A DNA stretch of 64,000 bases from Rhodoferax sp. Its GTDB lineage: Bacteria > Pseudomonadota > Gammaproteobacteria > Burkholderiales > Burkholderiaceae_C. Location of the stretch: assembly GCF_030646845.1 (NCBI RefSeq), contig NZ_JAUSLE010000021.1:156666-220665 (forward strand), written 5' to 3'. The notes under the pieces were generated by a model that saw only the letters and a list, made by a program, of their open reading frames with translations, was not told the origin of the DNA and ran no database searches. This document shows, in pieces, positions 52,144 to 61,370 of this stretch (the first letter of the stretch is position 1; each line of letters begins with the position of its first letter). Both the position numbers and the translations under genes were made by a program.

Positions 52144-52995
52144 ATGAATCTGTCGCTGGCTGTGCCCACCCCGCTTGAGTACTTTGCGTCCCTGGTGCAA
52201 AGCGATGCCGACTTTCCGCTGCTGGAGGCTGCCGTGAGCCTGGCGCAGGACGAATATCCGGCGCTGGATGTGCAGCAGGTACTGGGGGAGGTCGATCAAT
52301 TGCTGGCCCGGCTGAAACGGCGCCTTCCGGCCGATGCCGGGCCGCTGCAGAAGCTGCGCGCCGTGAACCAGTTTTTCTTTCGCGACTTGAGCTTTGCGGG
52401 CAACGTCAACCACTATTACGACCCCGACAACAGCTATGTGAGTGTCGTCCTGCACACCCGGCGCGCCATCCCCATCTCGCTCGCCGTGTTGTGGCTGGAA
52501 CTGGCGCAGGGTCTGGGCCTGGCGGCGCGGGGTGTCGGGTTTCCGGGGCACTTCATGCTGAAGGTGAATTTGCCCAACGGCCAGGTGGTGATCGATCCGC
52601 TGGACGGGCAATCGCTGAGTCGCGAAGAACTGGCGGAGCGGCTGGAACCCTATAGGCGCCGCAGTGGCCTGGTGGATGAATTCGAAGTGCCGCTGGGGCT
52701 CTACCTGCAGGTGTCACCACCGCGCGACATCATTGCGCGGATGTTGCGCAACCTGAAGGAAATCCACACGACCCAGGAAGACTGGCCGCGCCTGATTGCG
52801 GTCCAGGACCGGTTGATTGTGCTGCTGCCGCAAGCCTGGGCCGAGTACCGCGACCGCGGCCTGGCCCATGCGGAGGCGTGCAACACCGGGCGGGCCCTGG
52901 AGGACCTGGAAACCTATCTCATCAATTCCGAAGAGGGGCTGGACATGGACGCCATTGCCCAGCGGGTGAGTGAGTTGCGACGGGCCAACAGCTGA
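52144..52995 (+). CDS. SirB1 family (transglutaminase-like, TPR) protein
   Basis: 283 residues. LAQDEYPALDVQQVLGEVDQL, FFRDLSFAGNVNHYYDPDNSYVSVVLHTRRAIPISLAVLWLELAQGLGL and GVGFPGHFMLKV define the SirB1 family, a transglutaminase-like fold lacking the usual catalytic cysteine (serine-containing ISLA here), followed by helical TPR-like repeats. Function unknown; not an actual Salmonella sirA regulator. ATG 52144 is the conserved start. In related genomes, as I recall, this gene directly follows murJ, which suggests the 43-52 kb operon is an insertion. Confidence 0.88.
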   Translation: MNLSLAVPTPLEYFASLVQSDADFPLLEAAVSLAQDEYPALDVQQVLGEVDQLLARLKRRLPADAGPLQKLRAVNQFFFRDLSFAGNVNHYYDPDNSYVSVVLHTRRAIPISLAVLWLELAQGLGLAARGVGFPGHFMLKVNLPNGQVVIDPLDGQSLSREELAERLEPYRRRSGLVDEFEVPLGLYLQVSPPRDIIARMLRNLKEIHTTQEDWPRLIAVQDRLIVLLPQAWAEYRDRGLAHAEACNTGRALEDLETYLINSEEGLDMDAIAQRVSELRRANS

Positions 52996-53073
52996 ACCCT
53001 CCTTGTCTGTGGGGTATCCGCGCTTGCGCTGGATCAGGCGCATCAACTCGAAATATATGAAGAATCGGGCTCA

Positions 53074-53115
53074 AGCCCTCGTCCAGCAAGCGTAGATAGC
53101 TATTTATTTGATAGC
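53074..53115 (-). repeat. 42-bp dispersed element overlapping the end of the GlxA-type gene
   Basis: On the minus strand: GCTAT, nine bases, AGCT, ending AGGGCT at 42 bases, with TGAGCCC beyond. The last codons and the TAG stop (53100-53102) of the GlxA-type regulator gene lie inside it. Confidence 0.85.
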
Positions 53116-54110
53116 GTTTCAGGTTTCGATGGCGTGCCGGTCATGTCGAATTGATGCCATGCCCGGCGCAGTTGTGTGTCCGAACTGAAGCCTGCCATCT
53201 CTGCTGCCTGGGTCACGTTGCTTCCTGATTGCAGTGCGGCTTGCGCCGCGGCCAGACGGATGCGTCGCAGGTACTGCAGCGGCGCAATGCCCGCATTCTC
53301 CAGGAACAGCCGCGTCAGGTGCCGTGGCGAGGCATGGGCAATATTCGCCATGGCGGGCACCGTCCAGTCCTGCGCGGGCTGGCTGCTCACAGCGTCCTGC
53401 ACGCGGTGCAGGGCCGGGTGCAGATGGTTGCGGTAGCTCAGGAAGGGGGAGAGCTCCGGGTCCTGCGGCCCCCGGCGCATCGCTACCACCATCGTTTGCG
53501 CCACCTGTGCGGCGACGACTTCACCGCACAGACCAGAAATCCGGTGCAGCATGAGGTCGACTCCCGTGGTCACGCCGGCACTGCTGTAGACCGGCGCATC
53601 TTCCACAAATACCCGGTTGGCAATCACCTGGCACGATGGCTCCACCGCCTGCAGTTCTTCCAGATGATGGTGATGGGTCGTAACGCGCCGTCCTGCCAGC
53701 AGGCCAGCATGGGCCGCCAGCACCGACCCCGCACAAATCGTGACCAGCTCCAGCTGGTCCGGCACAAGCCGCAGGCCGCGCAGCCAGTGCAGCAGGGCCT
53801 GAGTGGGCGCATTGTTGACGTCGATCGTCTGACCGGGTTGGCCGACCAGCACCACCCAGGTGGGCGTTGCCGGGCTGGCGAGCAGGGGCGTGGGCAGCGG
53901 CTGCAGGCCGCTGATCATGCATCCGACCGAGGTGGCGGCTTCAGGCTGGGTGCCGATGAACTGCCGGGCAAAGCGCGCCTCCCGACCCTGTGCCTGCAGG
54001 CACTGGTTGGCCAGACGCAAGGCCTCGGCGGGACCGGCCCAGTCCAGCAGCAGGCTGCCTGGCTGTAGCACGAACAAGATCCGGAGCGGCGGCGCTGCCA
54101 TCGTCGTCAT
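53100..54110 (-). CDS. GlxA-type transcription regulator (DJ-1/PfpI-like plus AraC DNA-binding domain)
   Basis: 336 residues. The N-terminal two thirds (about 5-200) is a DJ-1/PfpI-like ligand domain; VTICAGSVLAAHAGLLAGRRVTTHHHHLEEL contains the nucleophile-elbow region with Cys in ICAG. The C-terminal AraC pair of helix-turn-helix motifs (about 235-325) includes SPRHLTRLFLENAGIAPLQYLRRIRLAAAQ and VTQAAEMAGFSSDTQLRRAWHQ. Such regulators often control a neighbouring amine or amide gene. Here the cysteine hydrolase gene lies 74 bp upstream on the same strand. The C-terminus and stop codon come from a repeat element. Confidence 0.9.
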   Translation of the reverse strand: MTTMAAPPLRILFVLQPGSLLLDWAGPAEALRLANQCLQAQGREARFARQFIGTQPEAATSVGCMISGLQPLPTPLLASPATPTWVVLVGQPGQTIDVNNAPTQALLHWLRGLRLVPDQLELVTICAGSVLAAHAGLLAGRRVTTHHHHLEELQAVEPSCQVIANRVFVEDAPVYSSAGVTTGVDLMLHRISGLCGEVVAAQVAQTMVVAMRRGPQDPELSPFLSYRNHLHPALHRVQDAVSSQPAQDWTVPAMANIAHASPRHLTRLFLENAGIAPLQYLRRIRLAAAQAALQSGSNVTQAAEMAGFSSDTQLRRAWHQFDMTGTPSKPETLSNK

Positions 54111-54184
54111 AGATCAGGTTTGGAGTGCGCCTGCGGCAATCCGATATCGGTGTAGTCCATGGCGAGCGGGTCTTCAAGGTGTTG

Positions 54185-54742
54185 TCAACTGATTGAATCC
54201 AGTGCGTCGGCGACTGTGCAGATTGTGGCAAAACGGTCTCGCAATACTGCGGCGGTGCGCGCCTTGATGTCGGTACTGGTCAGCGGCGAGCCGTCGGGCA
54301 ATTGCATATCAAACGTGAGCGTCGCGTCCGTCACATAGGCCACGGTCCAACCCAGGTCGGAGGCGTGTCGCGCTGTGGTTTCGCCGCACTGCTCGGTGCG
54401 GATGCCGCTGATGATCAGCTTCTGAATGCCGTTTTGCGTGAGCCACACCTCCAGCCCCGTGCCCACCAGCGCACTGTGGCGACTCTTGTGGAAGGTGGCG
54501 GCGGCGTCAAAGGCTGTGAGTTCAGACAGCGGCCGAACATGACCCGACTCCAGCGCAAATGGATTGGCAGCCGTTTTCGGGCCATCGACGTGGAAGATTC
54601 GCACCACCGGAACACCGCGCGCCACGCAGCCTTCGATCAACGCGTTCTGCGCCGCCAGATAGGCCGGCAGGTCGCGCTCGGTGAAGTAGGGACGCTGGCG
54701 GAAAGACTCTTGCGCATCGATCAAAATAAGACAGGATTTCAT
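54185..54742 (-). CDS. isochorismatase-like cysteine hydrolase
   Basis: 185 residues. The Asp-Lys-Cys triad typical of the family is visible: LILIDAQESF (Asp), TFHKSRHSAL (Lys) and GIRTEQCGETTARHA (Cys). Such enzymes hydrolyse amides such as nicotinamide, N-carbamoyl compounds or isochorismate; this one cannot be placed further. AAGGAG precedes the ATG at 54742. Upstream of and probably cotranscribed with the GlxA-type gene. Confidence 0.88.
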   Translation of the reverse strand: MKSCLILIDAQESFRQRPYFTERDLPAYLAAQNALIEGCVARGVPVVRIFHVDGPKTAANPFALESGHVRPLSELTAFDAAATFHKSRHSALVGTGLEVWLTQNGIQKLIISGIRTEQCGETTARHASDLGWTVAYVTDATLTFDMQLPDGSPLTSTDIKARTAAVLRDRFATICTVADALDSIS

Positions 54743-54835
54743 GGATAAGACTCCTTTGTAGCAGAGTCTCTATCATTCCCATCTATCGCGCAGAATTCTG
54801 CCCGGGACCAGACATGATTCGATCAATTCAGGACA

Positions 54836-56029
54836 TCATTTCCGGTTTTCGGAGGCGGCCCGCAACAGCAACAGGACAAGTGCCGCGACACTGAAGACGA
54901 TGCCGGCCATAAAGGTGAAAGAAGCGCCAAGCTGGTCCCACAACAGGCCGGCCAAGCCGCTGGCGACCAGCATGGCCAGGCCACTCATGAGGTTGAAGAA
55001 GCCGTAGGCCGTGCCGCGCAGATCCTCGGGGGCGGTGTCGGCCACCATGGTGGCCAGCAAGCCTTGCGTCATGGCCATATGCAAGCCCCACATCGAAATG
55101 CCGGCCCAGACCCAGCCCCACTGGTTGCTGTAAGCCAGCAAGGCGTCGGCGGCGATCAGCAGCACCAGGCCCCAGGCCAGCAGGGTGGTGTGGCTCATCC
55201 GGTCGGCGAGTTTCCCGAACGGGTAAGCACAGGCCGCGTAGATCACGTTCATGCCAATCAGCACCAGCGGCGTCCAGGCCAGGCCCAGGCCCCCCTGCTG
55301 CGCGCGCAGCACCAGAAACGCCTCGCTGAAGCGCGCCAGCGTGAACACGGCGCCAATACCCACCACCCACCAGTAGGCGGAACCCAGGCGCGCCAGATTG
55401 ACGCGGCTGATCGGATTGGTGCGAACGGCGCCAGGAGGCCGCTCGGGCTCGCGCACCCCAAAGATCAGCAGCGCCACACACAGGAATGCGGGGATGACAG
55501 CGACCCAGAACACGGCACGGAAATCGTTGGCCCACAGGAGCATGAGCCCCATGGCGAGCAGGGGGCCGACGAAGGCCCCCACGGTGTCCAATGACTGGCG
55601 CAGGCCAAATGCGGCGCCACGCAGCTCGGGCGGCGTGATGTCGGCCACCAGTGCATCGCGCGGCGCACCCCGCACGCCTTTGCCCACCCGGTCCATCAAA
55701 CGCGCCGTCAGTACAAAGCCTGAAGTGGTGGCCAGCGCAAACAGCGGTTTGGACAAGGCGCCCAGGCCATAGCCCAGCACCGCGAGCGGCTTGCGCTTGC
55801 CCCAGTAGTCGCTCACCACACCGGAAAACACTTTGACGATCAGCGCGGTGGCTTCGGCCGCGCCTTCGATCAGGCCGACCACGAACACGCTGATGCCCAG
55901 CGTGGTGACCATGAAAACTGGCAGCAGACTGTGAATCATCTCGGACGAGATGTCCATCAGCATGCTCACAAAGCCCAGCGCCCAGACGCCGCTGGGAACG
56001 TGTCGCAGGGCCTGGGTCTGCCTGGACAC
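54836..56029 (-). CDS. MFS transporter
   Basis: 397 residues with twelve predicted helices. GFVSMLMDISSEMIHSLLPVFMVTTLG, the loop motif DYWGKRKPLAVLGYG between helices 2 and 3 and RGAPRDALVADITPPELRGAAFGLRQ are family features (a group of unknown substrate). The start is uncertain: no ATG is in frame after the purM stop, and I use the GTG at 56029, 13 bp downstream of that stop. The open frame continues into purM, where it does not look like a transporter. Cotranscription with purM is possible. Confidence 0.85.
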   Translation of the reverse strand: MSRQTQALRHVPSGVWALGFVSMLMDISSEMIHSLLPVFMVTTLGISVFVVGLIEGAAEATALIVKVFSGVVSDYWGKRKPLAVLGYGLGALSKPLFALATTSGFVLTARLMDRVGKGVRGAPRDALVADITPPELRGAAFGLRQSLDTVGAFVGPLLAMGLMLLWANDFRAVFWVAVIPAFLCVALLIFGVREPERPPGAVRTNPISRVNLARLGSAYWWVVGIGAVFTLARFSEAFLVLRAQQGGLGLAWTPLVLIGMNVIYAACAYPFGKLADRMSHTTLLAWGLVLLIAADALLAYSNQWGWVWAGISMWGLHMAMTQGLLATMVADTAPEDLRGTAYGFFNLMSGLAMLVASGLAGLLWDQLGASFTFMAGIVFSVAALVLLLLRAASENRK

Positions 56030-56042
56030 GTTCAGCCCATTT

Positions 56043-57107
56043 TCAGGCGACCACGACGGCCGCGCCGTCACCGCGGGCGGCGATGACACCGATCTCGTGC
56101 ACCTGCTCGCCAGCGGCGCGCAAGGTCGCGGCGCAGGCGGCTGCGTTGGCGGCATCAATCACCACCACCATGCCGATGCCGTTGTTGAAGGTGCGGTTCA
56201 TCTCGATGTCGTCAATGCCGGCGGTGGCTTGCAGCCAGGCAAACAGCTCGGTCTGCGGCCAGCTGCCTTTCTTCAGGTGCGCCGCGGTGCCGTCCGGCAG
56301 CACGCGTGGAATATTCTCCAGCAGGCCGCCGCCGGTGATGTGGGCCAGCGCCTTGATGCCGGAAGACGACCCAGGGGTCACGGGGTGGGCGGCCAGCGCG
56401 GCCAGCACGTTCTTCACGTACAGGCGGGTCGGCTCCATCAACGCCTGTTTGAACGGTTTGCCATCCAGTGTGACGGGGGCGTTGGCACCCGCGCGTTCAA
56501 TGCACTTGCGCACCAGGCTGAAGCCGTTGGAATGCACGCCGCTGGATGCCAGGCCCAGCACCACGTCGCCGGGCTTCACGCTCTGGCCGGTCAGGATTTT
56601 TGATTTTTCAACGGCGCCGACACAAAAGCCCGCCAGATCGTATTCGCCGGCCGGGTACATGCCGGGCATCTCAGCCGTTTCGCCGCCAATCAGCGCACAG
56701 CCTGACAGCTCGCAGCCCCGGGCAATGCCGCCCACCACCGCAGCCGCGGTGTCCACATCGAGCTTGCCGCAGGCGAAGTAGTCCAGAAAAAACAGCGGTT
56801 CGGCGCCTTGCACCAGCACATCGTTCACGCTCATGGCGACGAGGTCGATGCCGACGGTGTCGTGCATATCCCACTCAAAGGCCAGCTTGAGCTTGGTGCC
56901 CACGCCGTCGGTGCCGCTCACCAGCACCGGCTCCTTGTAGCGTTTGGGTACGTCAATCAAGGCGCCAAAACCGCCGATGCCCGCCAGCACGCCCTCGCGC
57001 ATGGTCTTCTTGGCCAGGGGTTTGATCCGTTCGATCAGTGCGTCACCCGCGTCAATGTCGACACCGGCGTCTTTGTAGCTCAGGGGAGAAGTGGAGGAAG
57101 TGGTCAT
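56043..57107 (-). CDS. purM: phosphoribosylformylglycinamidine cyclo-ligase
   Basis: 354 residues, the usual size of AIR synthetase, fifth step of purine synthesis (FGAM to AIR, using ATP). [22 protein letters not shown] at the start, [34 protein letters not shown] and [26 protein letters not shown] are diagnostic. Divergent from the AI-2E permease gene over 123 bp, which may hold a PurR-type site that I could not identify. Confidence 0.96.
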   Translation of the reverse strand: MTTSSTSPLSYKDAGVDIDAGDALIERIKPLAKKTMREGVLAGIGGFGALIDVPKRYKEPVLVSGTDGVGTKLKLAFEWDMHDTVGIDLVAMSVNDVLVQGAEPLFFLDYFACGKLDVDTAAAVVGGIARGCELSGCALIGGETAEMPGMYPAGEYDLAGFCVGAVEKSKILTGQSVKPGDVVLGLASSGVHSNGFSLVRKCIERAGANAPVTLDGKPFKQALMEPTRLYVKNVLAALAAHPVTPGSSSGIKALAHITGGGLLENIPRVLPDGTAAHLKKGSWPQTELFAWLQATAGIDDIEMNRTFNNGIGMVVVIDAANAAACAATLRAAGEQVHEIGVIAARGDGAAVVVA

Positions 57108-57230
57108 GCTGATTGGGTTGGTAGGGCTTGGGTGCAGTGCGTTAGGCTGTCGTTCGGTCCGGGCATCGGTGTGTGCAGGCCCGATAGAATTCAGCCTAAG
57201 ATTCTAAGGGTTCACCCTCTGTCAGGCTTT

Positions 57231-58301
57231 ATGCAATTCACTTCCGCCCAAAAACGCACCATCACCTGGTGCCTGATCGCCGCAATGGCGATATTGGCGC
57301 TATGGTTACTGGGGCCGGTGCTGACGCCCTTTGTGGTGGCCGCCGTGCTGGCCTACGTGCTGACGCCGGTGGTGAACAAACTGGACGACCTGGGCAGCGG
57401 CAGACTGCCGCGCGGGGTGGCGGTCCTGATCGTGGAGAGCCTGTTCATTCTGATTCTCTTGTCCATCCTGCTGCTGGTGGTGCCAATTTTCGCCAAGGAG
57501 CTGCCCTTGCTGCGCGAGCAGTTGCCCCTGCTGGCGGCCCGAGTGAACAACTCACTGGGGCCGTGGCTGGCGCAGTTCGGCATCAAGCTGTCGCTGGACG
57601 TCGAGAGCATCAAGACTTTTGTCGTCAAGTACCTCAATGCCAACGTTGAAGACACTTTTGGATCGCTCGTGTCGTCGCTCAAACTCGGCGGCAGCGTGGC
57701 CTTGGCCATCATCGGCAACGTGGTGCTGATTCCTGTCGCGCTGTTCTTCCTGCTGACGGATTGGGATCGCCTTGTCGGCCTGGCGATCGCACTGGTGCCG
57801 CCCCGCATGCGCGCGCAAGTCGACAGTTTCATCGCCGAGGCAGATTCCGTGCTCGGCCAGTACCTGCGTGGCCAACTGCTGGTCATGGGGGTGCTGGCGA
57901 TCTATTTCAGTGTGGCATTGGCACTCTTCGGCTTCGATCTGGCGGTGCCGGTGGGCGTGTTCACCGGGTTGGCTTTTTTCGTTCCCTATCTGGGCTTCGG
58001 CCTGGGGCTGCTGCTGGCACTGCTGACTGGAATTCTGCAATTCGGCAGTTGGTATGGCGTGCTGGTGGTGGCGGGCGTCTATGGTGCCGGACAACTGGTC
58101 GAGAGTTTCTACCTGACGCCGCGGCTGGTCGGCGAACGCATCGGTCTGCATCCGCTGGCCGTCATTTTTTCGCTGATGGCGTTCGGACAGCTGTTCGGCT
58201 TCGTTGGCTTGCTGATTGCATTGCCCGCCAGCGCCGTGTTGCTGGTCGCCATTCGGCGGGCGCAAGCCGGGTACCTCTCCAGCAAACTGTATCAAGGTTG
58301 A
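57231..58301 (+). CDS. AI-2E family (PerM-like) permease
   Basis: 356 residues, seven or eight helices. FVVAAVLAYVLTPVVNKL, PVALFFLLTDWDRL and FVPYLGFGLGLLLALLTG are characteristic of the family (DUF20), whose members include AI-2 exporter TqsA and Na+/H+ antiporters; function here is unknown. ATG 57231 is the conserved start (MQFTSAQKRT); the open frame upstream overlaps purM on the other strand. First gene of AI-2E/hda/HAD/pcnB/folK, a conserved Burkholderiales order; hda follows after 9 bp. Confidence 0.9.
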   Translation: MQFTSAQKRTITWCLIAAMAILALWLLGPVLTPFVVAAVLAYVLTPVVNKLDDLGSGRLPRGVAVLIVESLFILILLSILLLVVPIFAKELPLLREQLPLLAARVNNSLGPWLAQFGIKLSLDVESIKTFVVKYLNANVEDTFGSLVSSLKLGGSVALAIIGNVVLIPVALFFLLTDWDRLVGLAIALVPPRMRAQVDSFIAEADSVLGQYLRGQLLVMGVLAIYFSVALALFGFDLAVPVGVFTGLAFFVPYLGFGLGLLLALLTGILQFGSWYGVLVVAGVYGAGQLVESFYLTPRLVGERIGLHPLAVIFSLMAFGQLFGFVGLLIALPASAVLLVAIRRAQAGYLSSKLYQG

Positions 58302-58310
58302 AGATATCCA

Positions 58311-58997
58311 ATGAAGCAGATTGCCCTTGATATCGGCCTGGCCACCGGGCCCACACTGGCGAGTTTTTTTCCCGGTCCCAACGAGGCGGCGCTGCGGCAC
58401 CTTGAAATATGGGTGGGGCAGAAGTCAGGTCCCGTTGCCCGCTCACCGGTGCCCACCTACCTGTGGGGCAGCAGCGGCAGCGGCAAGACGCATTTGCTCA
58501 AAGCGGTGCAGGAAGCCTTGCGCGAGCAGGGCGCTTCGGTGGGCTGGCTCGACGCTACCGTGCAGGAACCACCCGAATTCAACGAAAACTGGGCCGCTGT
58601 GCTGATGGACGATGTCCATCTGTACACGGCGGTGCAACAGCACGCGGCGTTCAACTGGTTCGTCAATGCCCAAACCCACCAGCGCTGGGTGCTGGGTGCG
58701 GGCGAGTTGCCCCCGGCCGACCTGAAGTTGCGGGAAGACCTCAGAACCCGGCTCGGATGGGGCCATGTGTTTCATCTGCAGGTGCTCAGCGAACCGGAGC
58801 GGCGCGCCGTGTTGCGCAAGGCCGCTGACGCGCGCGGGATTTTCCTGGGCGACGACGTGATGGATTACATATTGACCCGGTTCAGCCGGGACTTGAGGCA
58901 CCTGATGGAGTTGCTCGACCTGATTGACGGCTACGCCCTGCAAACCAAGCGGGGTATCACCATTCCCCTGATCAAATCCATGATGGAAAACACCTAA
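58311..58997 (+). CDS. hda: DnaA regulatory inactivator Hda
   Basis: 228 residues. A DnaA-like AAA+ protein that, with the DNA-loaded sliding clamp, stimulates ATP hydrolysis on DnaA to stop re-initiation. The N-terminal clamp-binding motif QIALDI is present. GSSGSGKTHLL is Walker A, LMDDVHLYT Walker B, and the box VII arginine is in DLRTRLGWG. The C-terminal DnaA DNA-binding domain is missing, as expected. Preceded closely by the AI-2E gene and followed 17 bp later by the HAD phosphatase. Confidence 0.94.
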   Translation: MKQIALDIGLATGPTLASFFPGPNEAALRHLEIWVGQKSGPVARSPVPTYLWGSSGSGKTHLLKAVQEALREQGASVGWLDATVQEPPEFNENWAAVLMDDVHLYTAVQQHAAFNWFVNAQTHQRWVLGAGELPPADLKLREDLRTRLGWGHVFHLQVLSEPERRAVLRKAADARGIFLGDDVMDYILTRFSRDLRHLMELLDLIDGYALQTKRGITIPLIKSMMENT

Positions 58998-59013
58998 CCG
59001 GTAACTCACAGGC

Positions 59014-59688
59014 ATGAAGCTGGCCCTTTTCGACCTTGATCACACCTTGCTGCCGATTGATTCGGATTACTCCTGGGGCGTCTTCACGACCACCATCGGC
59101 TGGACCGATCCAGTGGATTTCAGTCGCCGTAACGACGAATTCTTTGCGCACTACCAGGCGGGGACGCTCGATGTCCATGACTATGTGCGTTTTGCCACGG
59201 ATGCTCTGCGGCGCCAGGGTGCTATCAATTCAGAAGCGGCACACGACCATTTCATGAGGGCTGTCGTGCAACCAGCCATAAAGCCCCAGGCCCTGGCGTT
59301 GGTCCGCGAACACCAGCAGGCCGGTGACGAGGTCATCATCGTCACTGCCACCAATGAATTCGTGACGCGCCCGATTGCGCAGGCCTTTGGTGTGAGCGAA
59401 TTGATTGCCGTGGAGCTGGAGCGCGACACCTCGCCCGGGGGCACGGGCTGGATCACCGGTGAAATCAGGGGTGTGCCCTCGTTTCGCGAAGGCAAGGTGA
59501 CCCGGGTCGCGCAGTGGCTGGCCAGCCGCAAGCTGGACTGGGCCGATGTCGATAGCACTTTCTATACCGATTCCATCAATGATCTGCCTCTGATGGAGAA
59601 TGTGACCCACCCGGTCGCCACCAACCCGGATGAGCGTCTGCGCGCGGTTGCCACCGAGCGCGGATGGCGCATACTTGACCTGTTTTAG
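59014..59688 (+). CDS. HAD-IB family phosphatase
   Basis: 224 residues. The nucleophile motif is DLDHT with Asp7 and Asp9; VTATNEFVTRPIAQAFGV holds the motif II threonine, EGKVTRV the lysine and FYTDSINDLPLMENV the metal-binding aspartates. This HAD-IB group includes phosphoserine-phosphatase-like enzymes; a substrate such as an inositol or sugar phosphate cannot be chosen. Codons 70-83 match the length and ends of the 42-bp dispersed element (59221-59262). Lies between hda and pcnB in a conserved order. Confidence 0.92.
   Translation: MKLALFDLDHTLLPIDSDYSWGVFTTTIGWTDPVDFSRRNDEFFAHYQAGTLDVHDYVRFATDALRRQGAINSEAAHDHFMRAVVQPAIKPQALALVREHQQAGDEVIIVTATNEFVTRPIAQAFGVSELIAVELERDTSPGGTGWITGEIRGVPSFREGKVTRVAQWLASRKLDWADVDSTFYTDSINDLPLMENVTHPVATNPDERLRAVATERGWRILDLF
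59221..59262 (+). repeat. probable 42-bp dispersed element, in frame in the HAD phosphatase gene
   Basis: GCTAT, nine bases, AGCG, ending AGGGCT at exactly 42 bases, codon-aligned with the gene at residue 70. The middle and the right flank are less like the other copies, so this is an old copy or a chance match. Confidence 0.55.
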
Positions 59689-59762
59689 GCTTCTCAAAGT
59701 GTTGAGGACAGAAGCTGTTCACTTCGTGTGGCAGTGGTCTTACCCGCAAAGTATCAGAATTA

Positions 59763-61370
59763 ATGATTAAAAAATTTATCGACAAGCTGCTGGGCAAATC
59801 CCCTTCGACAGCTAAAGGCAAAAAGCTTCAGTTTGGCAAACGCGAAGAGGTCGGCGTTGCCGCCCACGGCATCGACCCGGCCCTGGTGGATGACCGGGCG
59901 CTCAACGTGGTGCATACCCTGAAAGATGCGGGCTTTGAAGCCTATATCGTCGGCGGCGCGGTGCGCGACCTGATGGTCGGTCTGCGCCCCAAGGACTTCG
60001 ACGTGGCCACCAATGCCACACCCGAGCAGGTCAAGAGCCTGTTTCGGCGCGCCTTCATCATCGGTCGGCGTTTTCGCATCGTGCATGTGGTGTACGGGCG
60101 CGGTCGTGAAAACGAAGTGATTGAAGTCTCCACCTTTCGCGCCTACATGGACAACGCGGCGGCGGAACAGGTGGCAGGCAACGAGAAAACCAGCAAAAGC
60201 GAGCTGGCGGGCATGAAGCACGCGGTGGATTCCACCGGCCGGGTGCTGCGTGACAACGTCTGGGGCCCGCAGGAGGAAGACGCGGTGCGGCGGGATTTCA
60301 CCATCAACGCCATGTACTACGACCCCGAAACCCAGATCGTGGTCGACTATCACAATGGCATCAAGGACGCCAAAAAACGCGTCATTCGCATGATTGGCGA
60401 CCCGGCGACGCGCTACCGCGAAGACCCGGTGCGCATCATCCGGGCCGTGCGCTTTGCGGCCAAGCTCAGCGCTCTGGGCTTCCAGCTGGAGGCCAAAACT
60501 GCTGCACCCCTGGTCAAGTCGCAGGAACTGCTGGCCGATGTGCCGCAGAGCCGCCTGTTTGATGAAATGCTCAAGCTGCTGCAGACTGGCCATGCGCTGG
60601 CGTCCATCGAGCAGCTCAAGGCACTGGGCATGGCGCGCGGCATTTATCCCTTGCTCGATGTGGTGGTGGAGCGGGCCGGGCAGCCGTTTGTCAATGCCGC
60701 CCTGCAGGACACCGACCGCCGCGTGGGCGAAGGCAAACCGGTGGTCGCCAGCTTCCTGCTGGCCTGCGTCCTGTGGGCGGATGTGCGTGATGGCTGGGCG
60801 CAGCGCATCAACCAGCGCCAGCATTCCCATCCGGCACTGCAGGATGCGATCGACGACGTCTTCAATGCCCGCATTGGCGATGTGTCGGGCCGCGGCAAGC
60901 TCGCCGGCGACATGCGTGAGATCTGGATGATGCAGCCGCGTTTTGAGAAGCGCGTGGGCAGCACGCCCTTTGGTCTGGTGGACCAGCCGCGTTTTCGCGC
61001 CGCGTTTGACTTCATGCGTTTGCGGGCGGACGCCGGGGAGATCGACGTGGTGCTGGCCGACTGGTGGCAGGAGTTCAGCATGGCCAGCGACGAACTGCGC
61101 CAGGACATGGTGGACCAGGTGCGCGAAGAACAGCAGCAGCGGCAGCGGGCGCCGCGCGTGCACAAGGCGCCTGTGGCACGAGATGCGGCGCCTGGGGAAC
61201 GCACCGCAGTCCCGGCGACGGATGCGGACCAAGGGCGAGCGGACCTGAGTGCCAGCCCCGCGCCAGACGGCCCATCGGATACCGGTGACGCTCCGAAGAA
61301 ACGGCGCCGCCGCAGGCGCAGTTCCGGCCCCCGGGAGGGTGGCGAACAAACACCAGACGCTGGCGTTTGA
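59763..61370 (+). CDS. pcnB: poly(A) polymerase I
   Basis: 535 residues. It adds poly(A) tails to RNA 3' ends, promoting decay. Nucleotidyltransferase core: IVGGAVRDLMVGLRPKDFDVATNA with GG at 64-65 and catalytic Asp78 and Asp80; YREDPVRIIRAVRFAAKL is the following RNA-binding segment. It is related to CCA-adding enzyme but has the longer PcnB C-terminus, ending in a very basic KKRRRRRRSSG tail. Its stop overlaps the folK start. ATG 59763 gives the normal MIKKFIDKL start. Confidence 0.95.
   Translation: MIKKFIDKLLGKSPSTAKGKKLQFGKREEVGVAAHGIDPALVDDRALNVVHTLKDAGFEAYIVGGAVRDLMVGLRPKDFDVATNATPEQVKSLFRRAFIIGRRFRIVHVVYGRGRENEVIEVSTFRAYMDNAAAEQVAGNEKTSKSELAGMKHAVDSTGRVLRDNVWGPQEEDAVRRDFTINAMYYDPETQIVVDYHNGIKDAKKRVIRMIGDPATRYREDPVRIIRAVRFAAKLSALGFQLEAKTAAPLVKSQELLADVPQSRLFDEMLKLLQTGHALASIEQLKALGMARGIYPLLDVVVERAGQPFVNAALQDTDRRVGEGKPVVASFLLACVLWADVRDGWAQRINQRQHSHPALQDAIDDVFNARIGDVSGRGKLAGDMREIWMMQPRFEKRVGSTPFGLVDQPRFRAAFDFMRLRADAGEIDVVLADWWQEFSMASDELRQDMVDQVREEQQQRQRAPRVHKAPVARDAAPGERTAVPATDADQGRADLSASPAPDGPSDTGDAPKKRRRRRRSSGPREGGEQTPDAGV

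Noticed and set aside
52144..52995. SirB1-like protein as an active transglutaminase
   Set aside because: The Cys of the catalytic triad is not seen at the expected position (serine in RRAIPISLA), so only the fold is called.
56808..57230. Upstream extension of the AI-2E permease frame
   Set aside because: It runs antisense through the purM start; the conserved N-terminus begins at 57231.
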